NCBI GenBank assembly: GCA_020436865.1
Contig: JAGQXA010000721.1
Span: 1 to 7,217 of the forward strand
Length of the DNA stretch: 7,217 nucleotides
Origin: Saprospiraceae bacterium
GTDB taxonomy: Bacteria > Bacteroidota > Bacteroidia > Chitinophagales > Saprospiraceae
Direction of reading: 5' to 3'
Part shown: positions 1-6,522 of the stretch, in pieces
How positions within the stretch are numbered: the stretch's first letter is position 1
Layout of the letters: every line of letters starts with the position of its first letter
Translations under genes and position numbers: made by a program
The notes under the pieces: generated by a model
Told to the model about the DNA's origin: nothing
Databases searched by the model: none
What the model saw: only the letters and a program-made list of their open reading frames with translations

Positions 1-1317
1 GGATATGTAGGCTTCACCCTCGCCCTCGTGCTGGCCGACCGCGGATTTCGGACTACCGGCTTCGATATCGACGAACGGCGCATAGCCGCTCTGGACCAGG
101 GCGCCAGCTATATACACGAGCGGGGTCTCGATGAACTGTTCAAACGTCAATTGCACAAGAACTTCCGTCCGAGCAGCGAGTTTCCGTCCGACGGCGACGT
201 GTTCATCATTTCGGTGGGCACGCCGGTGCAGAAGACGGCCACTTCGAACCGCCCGGCGCCCGACCTGACCGCTCTTCGCCTGGCATCCGAAGCAGTCGGT
301 CGTCGCCTGCAACGCGGCAATCTGGTCGTCCTCCGTTCCACCGTGCCGGTCGGGACGACGCGCGAGTTCGTATTGCCGGTGCTGGAAAAAGTATCAGGGC
401 TGAAGGGCGGACTTGACTTTCACCTTTCCTTTGCTCCGGAACGCACGGCCGAAGGTAAAGCCATCAAAGAACTGCGCGAACTGCCGCAGATCATTGGCGG
501 GCTGAATGAAGAAAGTGTGGAGGCTACGGCGGCGCTGTTCCGGGAAATGACCTCTACGATCGTGCGCGTCAACAGTCTGGAGCAGGCAGAGATCGCCAAA
601 CTGCTGAACAATAGTTTCCGCGATCTGATCTTCAGTTTTGCCAACCATGCTGCCCAGATCGCCAGCCATTACAACGTCGACATCGTCGAGACCATAAAGG
701 CGGCCAATCAGGGCTATCCGCGCGACCCCATTCCGCTGCCCAGTCCGGGCGTGGGCGGGGCCTGCCTGACCAAGGATCCCTACATTTTCTCTTCGGTGGC
801 CAAGAAACTGGGCATGCCGGAAACCCTCTTCGATTTTGGCCGCGAGATCAACGAATCGATGTTGCCGTATGTGGTTGAGCGTGTGGTCGCACAATTGCAG
901 AAAGCAGGGAAAGAGCCGGGCCAGTGCGCGGTGCTGATCTGTGGACTGGCTTTCAAAGGCGAGCCGGAAACGGGCGACATTCGCAACTCGACATCGGTCG
1001 AGATCGCTCACCTTCTGAAAGAACGGGTCGGGCGCCTTTACGGCCATGATCCGATCGCCGATCGCGAAGAAGTGCTGGCCACCGGGATTGTACCGGTCGC
1101 GGAACTGTCGGAAGGCCTGCAACGAGCAGACGCGGTGCTCTTCCTTAACAATCACCGCTTCTACGAGAAAGTCGACCTTGAACAAATGATCCGCCAATTG
1201 CGGCCGCCGGCCATTATTTTCGACGGCTGGAAGCTTTTCAATACCGACGACGTGTTGCATTCCGGTCCATGCGTCTACATGGGCCTCAGCTTCACGGTGT
1301 CTTCTTTATTCGACTAA
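1..1317 (+). CDS. Nucleotide-sugar dehydrogenase (UDP-ManNAc/UDP-Glc dehydrogenase superfamily), 5' truncated
   Basis: NAD-dependent four-electron oxidation of a UDP-hexose to the UDP-uronic acid, supplying an acidic sugar for surface polysaccharide. The reading frame is open from base 1: the first codons give GYVG followed by a helix and the acidic strand end FDID, the Rossmann NAD site, so the true start lies upstream and the GTG at 28 is not the start. By window codon, visible motifs are SVGTP (72-76), STVPVGTT (113-120), FAPER (144-148), KLLNNSFRD (200-208, catalytic-region Lys and Asn), PGVGGACLTKDP with the expected catalytic Cys at codon 255, and GLAFKG (315-320) followed by DIRNS in the C-terminal UDP-binding domain. 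NNSFRD and GVGG-x-CL-x-KDP favour the WecC-like UDP-HexNAc branch over UDP-glucose dehydrogenases, but the substrate cannot be fixed. 438 codons are visible, close to full length (usually 420-450). Only nine bases separate it from the next gene. Confidence 0.93.
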   Translation, partial: GYVGFTLALVLADRGFRTTGFDIDERRIAALDQGASYIHERGLDELFKRQLHKNFRPSSEFPSDGDVFIISVGTPVQKTATSNRPAPDLTALRLASEAVGRRLQRGNLVVLRSTVPVGTTREFVLPVLEKVSGLKGGLDFHLSFAPERTAEGKAIKELRELPQIIGGLNEESVEATAALFREMTSTIVRVNSLEQAEIAKLLNNSFRDLIFSFANHAAQIASHYNVDIVETIKAANQGYPRDPIPLPSPGVGGACLTKDPYIFSSVAKKLGMPETLFDFGREINESMLPYVVERVVAQLQKAGKEPGQCAVLICGLAFKGEPETGDIRNSTSVEIAHLLKERVGRLYGHDPIADREEVLATGIVPVAELSEGLQRADAVLFLNNHRFYEKVDLEQMIRQLRPPAIIFDGWKLFNTDDVLHSGPCVYMGLSFTVSSLFD

Positions 1318-1326
1318 TTTTTGCAC

Positions 1327-2025
1327 ATGAAAGTACTGGGGGTCATACCCGCTCGCGGTGGGTCTAAGGGCGTTCCAAAAAAGAACGTCAAATTACTCGG
1401 CGGCAAACCCTTGATCGCCTATAGCATCGAGGCTGCCCGGGCGGCGAAGCGGCTCACGCGCGTCATCGTCTCGACGGACGACGAGGAAATTGCGGAAGTA
1501 TCCAGAAGGTGGGGCGCCGATGCGCCATTTCTGAGGCCTGCCGAACTGGCTACCGATGCGGCGAAGGCCGTACCGGTGATCCAGCACGCCCTGGAAGAAA
1601 TGGAAGGCCGGGACGACCAGGTATACGATGCCGTAATGATGTTGCAACCCACGACGCCCTTCCGCACCGGCGCCGATATCGACCGGGCGATCGAGATCCT
1701 TGAAAAGACGGGCGCCGACAGTGTGATCAGCGTGGTAGACGTAGAGGGGCACCACCCGGCCCGCATGAAGTATCTGGAGGATGGCCGCCTGATCGACCCC
1801 GATTTTTGCGAGGCCTACGAGAATCAACCACGGCAGGAACTTCGTCCGATGTACCTGCGCAACGGCATGATCTATCTAACCCGCCGGGAGGTCATGCGCA
1901 GCGGTTCGTTCAAGGGGAGCGATTGCCGGGCGTTGATCGTCGAAACTCACCGCTCGGTCAATATCGATACGCCATTGGATTTCGAATTGGCCGAGTTTCT
2001 GTACAAGAGGATCCTGACAGACTGA
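1327..2025 (+). CDS. CMP-nonulosonate cytidylyltransferase (NeuA-like, acylneuraminate cytidylyltransferase family)
   Basis: Activates a sialic-acid-type sugar with CTP to the CMP-sugar, releasing pyrophosphate; cytoplasmic. The 232-residue length is normal for bacterial single-domain enzymes. Motifs in order: VIPARGGSKGVPKKN (6-20, CTP triphosphate loop), VIVSTDD (46-52), LQPTTPFR (106-113, the QPTSPLR nucleotide motif), HHPARMKYL (142-150), YLRNGMIYLTRR (176-187, the RNGAIY-type motif) and SVNIDTPLDFELAE (210-223, with the late conserved Asp). ATG 1327 is chosen over an in-frame TTG six bases upstream because the family's first strand begins directly at MKVLGVIPAR. There is no Shine-Dalgarno sequence; the leader reads aatttttgcac. 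The sugar could be neuraminic, legionaminic, pseudaminic or another ulosonic acid. Kdo-specific KdsB is less likely because the RNG-x-IY and ARGGSKG forms are those of the NeuA group. The NeuB-like gene two genes downstream supports pathway pairing. Confidence 0.94.
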   Translation: MKVLGVIPARGGSKGVPKKNVKLLGGKPLIAYSIEAARAAKRLTRVIVSTDDEEIAEVSRRWGADAPFLRPAELATDAAKAVPVIQHALEEMEGRDDQVYDAVMMLQPTTPFRTGADIDRAIEILEKTGADSVISVVDVEGHHPARMKYLEDGRLIDPDFCEAYENQPRQELRPMYLRNGMIYLTRREVMRSGSFKGSDCRALIVETHRSVNIDTPLDFELAEFLYKRILTD

Positions 2026-2058
2026 CACCTCATTTCCCTAAACCGTTTATCACTAATT
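2026..2058 (+). promoter_or_regulatory. A/T-rich 33-base spacer, largest intergenic gap; regulatory role unproven
   Basis: Twelve of 33 bases are G or C, clearly below the flanking coding sequence. It contains taaaccgtttatcactaatt directly before the ATG. There is no Shine-Dalgarno sequence and no clear match to a -35/-10 pair or to the Bacteroidetes TAnnTTTG element. It most likely acts as an unstructured translation leader for the hydroxyacid dehydrogenase gene. An internal promoter is possible but not shown. Confidence 0.25.
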
Positions 2059-3039
2059 ATGGCCGAAAAGTTAGACGTACTCCACATCGAACCATTGCGG
2101 TACAATGCTGAAACCCGGGCGGCTCTCCTACCTTATTGTGCGGTCGACTATCTCGACGTCAACACGCAGGGCGAATTGCTCCTGGCCATCCGGAAAAAAC
2201 CCTATGAAGCCCTTTTCGTCAAGCTAGGGGTTTCGATCGATCGGAGCGTGTTCGAGGCGGCGCCGGAATTGCAGTTCATCGTGACGCCGACCACGGGCCT
2301 CGACCACATCGATCTGGAAGAAGCAGAAAAACGAGGTATCCAGGTGATCAGCCTGAAAGGCGAAGTCGACTTCCTGCGCGACATCAAGAGCACGGCCGAA
2401 CATACCTGGGCCATCCTGCTCGCGCTTCTGCGGAAGATCCCGGCCGCCTGTTCTGACGTCTGCGAAGGACATTGGCGTCGCGAACCCTTTCTTGGCACGG
2501 AACTCAACGGCAAAACCCTGGGTATCATCGGTTACGGCAGGTTGGGTACGATCGTGGCCGGCTACGGACAGGCCTTTCACATGCGCGTGATCGTCAACGA
2601 TACCGATGAGGACAAACTCGCTCATCTGGCGCCGGGGCTCGAACCATCGAACCTCGATTATCTTCTGCGCGAAAGCGATATCATTTCGCTGCATATCCCT
2701 TCGGATTCGCGCAACTATCATTTTTTGAACCAGGACAAGGCCGACCGCATGAAAAAGGGAGTGGTCCTGATCAATACTGCCCGCGGGGAAGTGGTCGACG
2801 GTCAGGTACTGCTGCAAGCCCTGGAGAAAGGGCAGATCGCCGCCGCTGCGATCGACGTGATCGAAGGCGACAGTAGCTGGGATCAGGGCATTCCCGAAGA
2901 ACAAGCTTTGGTCGAATACGCCCGCCGGCACGACAATCTACTGATCACTCCTCACATCGGAGGATATGCACTGGAATCTATCGAAGGCACACGCGCCTTC
3001 GTCGTCGACAAATTCTTAAATGCAATCAACGGAATATGA
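2059..3039 (+). CDS. D-isomer-specific 2-hydroxyacid dehydrogenase (polysaccharide-locus type)
   Basis: NAD(P)-dependent interconversion of a 2-keto acid and a D-2-hydroxy acid; cytoplasmic. The 326 residues cover the split substrate domain and central nucleotide domain; the C-terminal ACT domain of E. coli-type SerA is absent. Visible features: TTGLDHID (78-85), STAEHTWAILLALLR (111-125), the Rossmann loop G158-x-G160-x-x-G163 in GIIGYGRLG, INTARGEVVD (238-247) with catalytic Arg242, and ITPHIGG (296-302) with catalytic His299. The Glu expected a few residues after AAIDV, the third catalytic residue, aligns without gaps to Asp271 (DVIEGD), a conservative but unusual change; E269 lies two residues earlier. 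ATG 2059 begins the first domain and has no upstream Shine-Dalgarno sequence. The stop overlaps the next start as ATGA (3036-3039), so it is probably translationally coupled to the NeuB-like synthase. The substrate is unknown: a lactate/glycerate-type substituent or the keto-acid end of the sugar are both guesses. Confidence 0.93.
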   Translation: MAEKLDVLHIEPLRYNAETRAALLPYCAVDYLDVNTQGELLLAIRKKPYEALFVKLGVSIDRSVFEAAPELQFIVTPTTGLDHIDLEEAEKRGIQVISLKGEVDFLRDIKSTAEHTWAILLALLRKIPAACSDVCEGHWRREPFLGTELNGKTLGIIGYGRLGTIVAGYGQAFHMRVIVNDTDEDKLAHLAPGLEPSNLDYLLRESDIISLHIPSDSRNYHFLNQDKADRMKKGVVLINTARGEVVDGQVLLQALEKGQIAAAAIDVIEGDSSWDQGIPEEQALVEYARRHDNLLITPHIGGYALESIEGTRAFVVDKFLNAINGI

Positions 3040-3998
3040 AACCCATACTCATCGCAGAATGCTGTCAAAACCACAACGGCAGCCAGGAGATCCTGAAACG
3101 AATGATCCACGAAGCGGCCGCCAACGGCGCCGACTATGTGAAGATACAGGCCATCCGTTCGAGCGAACTCACCTATCGCGAGCGCTTCGAGAACGGTCTG
3201 ACCGATGCAAGCGGGCAGGTGCAGGTCATTCAACGTCCCTACCAGCCAGAACTCGAACGCCTCTCCACGCTCGATCTGAGCACCGACCAGGAGCGCTGGT
3301 TCGTGGAAGAGTGTGAACGGGCCGGAGTTATGCCACTCACGACCGCTTTTACCCGCTCGGGAGTGCGCGACATCCAGGACATGGGCTACCCCGCGATCAA
3401 GATCGCCAGCTATGATTGCGCTTCCTATCCCTTGCTGGAAGACGCCAAGAAAGTCTGGAAGAAACTATTTGTCTCAACCGGGGCTACCTACGACGAAGAG
3501 ATCGAAATTGCCGCTCAGATGCTGGCCGGCTCGGACTTCGAATTCCTGCATTGCGTGACGATCTATCCCACCCCCCTGAGCGAACTGCACCTCAATCGCA
3601 TGCAGTGGTTGCGGCAATTTTCGGAGAAGGTAGGGTATAGCGACCACTCCAAACCCGCCGAAACCGGTCTGTGGGCCAGCAAGACGGCCCTGGCGCTGGG
3701 CGCCAGCTGCGTCGAACGTCACTATACGGTACTGGGGCCGACTGAAACGAAGGATGGGCCGGTATCCATCACTCCGGCCATGCTCAAGGAGCTGAGAGAG
3801 TTCGCCGACCGACCCGTGGAAGAGCGGCTCGAGATCGTGCAGCGCGAGTTTCCCGACTGGGAAACTACCCTGGGCGATGCCCATCGCCCGATGTCGCATG
3901 CCGAAAAGCTCAACCGCGACTACTACCGGGGGCGCTTCGCCAGCAAGGTCGACGGCAAGCCGGTGTACAACTGGGAAGAGTTTGAGATGGCCTGGTAA
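3036..3998 (+). CDS. Nonulosonate synthase, NeuB-like TIM barrel with vestigial SAF domain
   Basis: Expected to condense phosphoenolpyruvate with an aldose to a nonulosonic (sialic-type) acid, releasing phosphate, in the cytoplasm. Aligned by motif with sialic acid synthase, the metal and active-site residues are present: Glu8 in IAECCQNHNG, Lys36 in DYVKIQ, Lys122 and Ser125 in IKIAS, Ser147 in VSTG, Tyr177 in the YPTP loop, His204 in GYSDH, His229 in VERHY (the two metal ligands) and Asp240. The Glu of the SGE-C-x-x-YPL motif is Asp127 here (SYDCASYPL). The protein is 320 residues, against about 345 for most family members. After LNR (292-294) only 26 residues follow, so the C-terminal SAF/antifreeze-like domain is almost entirely missing. 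The remaining bases up to the next gene do not encode it in another frame, so this is not a simple frameshift. ATG 3036 overlaps the upstream stop by four bases. The product could be a sialic, legionaminic or pseudaminic relative; I cannot decide which. Confidence 0.93.
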   Translation: MKPILIAECCQNHNGSQEILKRMIHEAAANGADYVKIQAIRSSELTYRERFENGLTDASGQVQVIQRPYQPELERLSTLDLSTDQERWFVEECERAGVMPLTTAFTRSGVRDIQDMGYPAIKIASYDCASYPLLEDAKKVWKKLFVSTGATYDEEIEIAAQMLAGSDFEFLHCVTIYPTPLSELHLNRMQWLRQFSEKVGYSDHSKPAETGLWASKTALALGASCVERHYTVLGPTETKDGPVSITPAMLKELREFADRPVEERLEIVQREFPDWETTLGDAHRPMSHAEKLNRDYYRGRFASKVDGKPVYNWEEFEMAW

Positions 3999-4026
3999 TC
4001 ATCGGTCCGCCGATAAAGAATTGAAG

Positions 4027-5466
4027 ATGAAAGACCGAATTGACGTTTGCTATCTGATCTCGCATGGGTTCGCCTCCCGGATGATCTTCCAGACCGGCTT
4101 ATTGGAGCGTCTGGTCGAACAAGGCAAAAAGGTGGCGGTGATCGCTCCTGATCGAGAAGATCCGAACCTGGTAGAGTACTGCGCCAAACAAGGCGTAGAG
4201 CTTTATGAATTCCGGGCGCCGAACAATTTGTTCACGGTCGACTACATGTTCCGGCGCAAGTACTTCCTGGAAGACATCCGCAACAACCCGGGTCTATGGG
4301 CCAAGCACCTGCGTGCCGTGTACGGCACGCGTTCGCTCAACCCCTACTTCCGCCTGCGGCCATATTGGTATTTTTGGACGTACAAGTTGATCGGGTATTT
4401 TCCCGGCATCCGCGAACGCTTTAGAAAACAGGAAAACCGCATTCTCGATTACGACAAGGCGGTAGAGGTTATCGATCGCGTGCAGCCCGCTTTGGTCGTG
4501 GCCACCTATCCGGTCAACCTGCCCGAGTCCATGTTGCTGAAGGCCGCGCAAAAACGCGGGCGGGCGACGGCCATTCACCTGCTGAGCTGGGACAATATCA
4601 CCTGCAAAGGCGCCTTTCCGGCCCTGGCCGACTATTACATCGCCTGGGGGCCGGTCATGAAAGAGGAATTTCAGGAGTATTACGACATTCCGGAAGAGCG
4701 CATCTTCTCCTGCGGCGTGCCGCATTTCGACATGCACTACGACACCCGGCAAGCGCCCGATTATCAGGAGTACTTGCGCGACCTTGGGCTCGAGCCTCAG
4801 GCGCCCTACCTGTTTGTAGCCATGAGTTCGCCCAATTTTGCCCCGCTCGGCATGGACATCATCGAGTGGCTGGCCGCAAAGGTGCGGGACAATGCCTTCG
4901 GCGCCGACCTGCAACTGATCGTGCGGCCGCATCCACAGAACGTACAGGGCAGTCAAGCCGATCTGTCGTGGCTACCCCGGCTCGAGGCCGTCAAAGGACC
5001 TCGCGTCGCGATCGATTATCCAAGCGTCGTCGAGAGTCAGTTGCCCTGGAGTATGCAGGATCACGACATGAAACGCCTTTCGAATCTGCTGGCGGGGGCG
5101 GCGGTGACCCTCAACTACGGATCCACCGTGGCGATCGACGCCCTGATGGTCGATAAGCCCGCCATCGTCATCGCTTTCGACGGAGAAGAAGAGTTACCCT
5201 GGTGGCAGTCGGGCCGCCGGCAAATGGAGTACGTACACTATCGGAAGTTGATCGAATTAGGCGGCGTACGCGTGGCCTATTCGTACGATCAGTTGGATGA
5301 GCATCTTCGATACTATCTCGAATACCCAGACGGCGATCTGGACGTCCGGCAACAGGCCCTGTACCAGGAATGCGGAGAGAACGACGGCCAGGCTACGAAG
5401 CGAGTGGCTGCCGCTCTGAGCGAGATCCTGGAGGCGATTTACGAACCCGTCAAAAGCGAATCCTGA
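4027..5466 (+). CDS. Putative GT-B-type glycosyltransferase of unassigned family, with HP and Ser-Thr motifs
   Basis: 479 residues, soluble, with no signal peptide or clear membrane segment. I do not recognise a named family. The N-terminal half opens with a beta-strand and loop (YLISHGFASRMIFQTGLL, 9-26) and VAVIAPD, as in GT-B acceptor domains. The middle carries LLSWDNITCKG (185-195), DYYIAWGP (202-209) and CGVPHFD (229-235). The C-terminal half has RPHPQ (300-304) and NYGSTVAIDALMVDKPAI (363-380), the arrangement of the nucleotide-binding half of GT-B and CDP-glycerol phosphotransferase-like enzymes. His302-Pro303 followed by Ser366-Thr367 recalls the HP and S/T motifs of bacterial sialyltransferases, which would suit a CMP-sugar donor made by this operon; the acidic DDG-type motif of those enzymes is not evident. 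ATG 4027 is chosen because the in-frame upstream extension (from 3877) is low-complexity and lies inside the previous gene; a TTG at 4021 is possible. The stop overlaps the next start (TGATG). Confidence 0.88.
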   Translation: MKDRIDVCYLISHGFASRMIFQTGLLERLVEQGKKVAVIAPDREDPNLVEYCAKQGVELYEFRAPNNLFTVDYMFRRKYFLEDIRNNPGLWAKHLRAVYGTRSLNPYFRLRPYWYFWTYKLIGYFPGIRERFRKQENRILDYDKAVEVIDRVQPALVVATYPVNLPESMLLKAAQKRGRATAIHLLSWDNITCKGAFPALADYYIAWGPVMKEEFQEYYDIPEERIFSCGVPHFDMHYDTRQAPDYQEYLRDLGLEPQAPYLFVAMSSPNFAPLGMDIIEWLAAKVRDNAFGADLQLIVRPHPQNVQGSQADLSWLPRLEAVKGPRVAIDYPSVVESQLPWSMQDHDMKRLSNLLAGAAVTLNYGSTVAIDALMVDKPAIVIAFDGEEELPWWQSGRRQMEYVHYRKLIELGGVRVAYSYDQLDEHLRYYLEYPDGDLDVRQQALYQECGENDGQATKRVAAALSEILEAIYEPVKSES

Positions 5467-6521
5467 TGGCAGTCGAACCGTTCACTCCTTTTGTCGTATA
5501 TGCCCCCTCCAAATCGGGCACGACCTGGCTGCAGAAGATCCTCGACGCCCATCCGGAAGTGCGCTGCCACTTCCAGTTGCAGCTGTTCCCCTTTCTGGAT
5601 GAGAACGAGGTCGTGGCCATCCGCACCAATGTGGTTTACACCAAATTCAAAAGTCCGTTCAAAGATGTCTTCAAGGACCCCGCCGCCGAGCGGAAATACT
5701 GGGTAAGGTTGCGTTACTTCCAGCGCCTGCGACGACTGTTGCGGACTGGCATCAACGAGCAGAAGAAACAGTTTCCCAATTCAGGCGATCAGGCTTACCT
5801 GGAGGAATTGCTGCTGGAAACCTACCGGGCGATCGTGCCCCGCTTTCTGCAGGACGTGCCCGGCAAGAAAGCCTACGGACTGAAATCGACGACCGATTTC
5901 GACTTCCTGTTCCGAGTTTATCCCGAGGCCAAGGTGATCACGATCTTGCGCGACGGCCGCGACGTAGCTACCTCCAAGCGCTTCCACATTCAGCAACGCG
6001 GCGGCTTCTTTCACGGCGATGAAAAGAGCCGGCTGCTGTATTTCGCCAATAGCTTTTCCTGGGGCAAGAAAATGGTCATGGCCCTGCGTCGGACGTTCGG
6101 ATGGTTTGGAGAAAGCGCCCACCGCAGCTACACCAACGACGACATGCGTTTTACCCGCTCGGCGCTGAAGAAATTTGCACGCGACTGGTACCTGACTACC
6201 CGCTATATTTTGAGCTTTCAGGAGAAATTCCCGGAGCAAATGCACGTCGTGCGTTACGAGGAGTTGAAAAAGAACCAGGCGGCAGAAGTAGCCAAATTGT
6301 TCCGCTTTCTGGGAGTCGCCTCCGACGAGGAAGTGGTGCGCTCGGTGATGGAAGCCACCGATTTCAAGAAGCTCAAAGGTGGGCGACAAGACAGCTTTTT
6401 CCGCAAGGGCACTACAGGCGATTGGCAGAACTACTTCACCGAAAAAGACAAAACCCTGTTCAAGCAACAGACCGAAGGGTTGCTAACGAAGCTGGGGTAT
6501 GAAAAAGACGAAAGCTGGTAG
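5466..6521 (+). CDS. PAPS-dependent sulfotransferase, cytosolic-SULT-like
   Basis: Transfers sulfate from PAPS, most likely to a sugar hydroxyl given the neighbours; 351 residues, no signal peptide or membrane segment, so it would act in the cytoplasm before export. The 5'-phosphosulfate loop is YAPSKSGTTWL (12-22). The 3'-phosphate site is ILRDGRDVATS (160-170), with Arg162 and Ser170 at the usual eight-residue spacing. The late signature FRKGTTGDWQNYFT (312-325) matches the RKG-x-x-GDWK-x-x-FT motif of SULT enzymes; VRYEELKKN (262-270) is also typical. Where SULTs carry KTH with the catalytic His, this protein has KSTTD (140-144), so the base must come from elsewhere. A charged insert-like region with aromatic residues (about 177-230) precedes the late helices and may shape the acceptor site. 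ATG 5466 overlaps the upstream TGA by one base; the in-frame extension back to 5370 is a shadow of the previous gene. The acceptor is unknown. Confidence 0.94.
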   Translation: MAVEPFTPFVVYAPSKSGTTWLQKILDAHPEVRCHFQLQLFPFLDENEVVAIRTNVVYTKFKSPFKDVFKDPAAERKYWVRLRYFQRLRRLLRTGINEQKKQFPNSGDQAYLEELLLETYRAIVPRFLQDVPGKKAYGLKSTTDFDFLFRVYPEAKVITILRDGRDVATSKRFHIQQRGGFFHGDEKSRLLYFANSFSWGKKMVMALRRTFGWFGESAHRSYTNDDMRFTRSALKKFARDWYLTTRYILSFQEKFPEQMHVVRYEELKKNQAAEVAKLFRFLGVASDEEVVRSVMEATDFKKLKGGRQDSFFRKGTTGDWQNYFTEKDKTLFKQQTEGLLTKLGYEKDESW

Positions 6522-6522
6522 C

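Noticed and set aside
28..30. GTG as the start of the first gene
   Set aside because: The frame continues upstream to base 1 and encodes the Rossmann GYVG loop, which a start at 28 would remove.
394..1260. 288-codon open frame on the - strand inside the nucleotide-sugar dehydrogenase gene
   Set aside because: It lies wholly antisense to a gene with clear family motifs and shows no recognisable domain; long antisense frames are expected in GC-rich coding DNA.
2026..2058. Possible internal promoter (taaaccgttt)
   Set aside because: It does not match TAnnTTTG or a spaced -35/-10 pair well enough; kept only as a low-confidence leader entry.
2224..2931. 235-codon open frame on the - strand inside the hydroxyacid dehydrogenase gene
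   Set aside because: Antisense shadow of a motif-supported gene, with no recognisable domain.
3877..4026. Upstream in-frame extension of the glycosyltransferase gene
   Set aside because: The extra 50 residues are Ser/Thr/Arg-rich, non-conserved in character, and overlap the well-supported end of the NeuB-like gene.
3885..4026. Frameshift explanation for the missing SAF domain
   Set aside because: The other + strand frames across the gene end do not encode SAF-like sequence, and the next gene starts only 28 bases after the stop.
4294..4956. 220-codon open frame on the - strand inside the putative glycosyltransferase gene
   Set aside because: Antisense shadow without recognisable motifs.
5370..5465. 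Upstream in-frame extension of the first sulfotransferase
   Set aside because: It is an Arg-rich shadow of the previous gene's 3' end; the PAPS domain starts right after ATG 5466.
5781..6467. 228-codon open frame on the - strand inside the first sulfotransferase gene
   Set aside because: Antisense shadow; the + strand frame carries all the PAPS-binding motifs.
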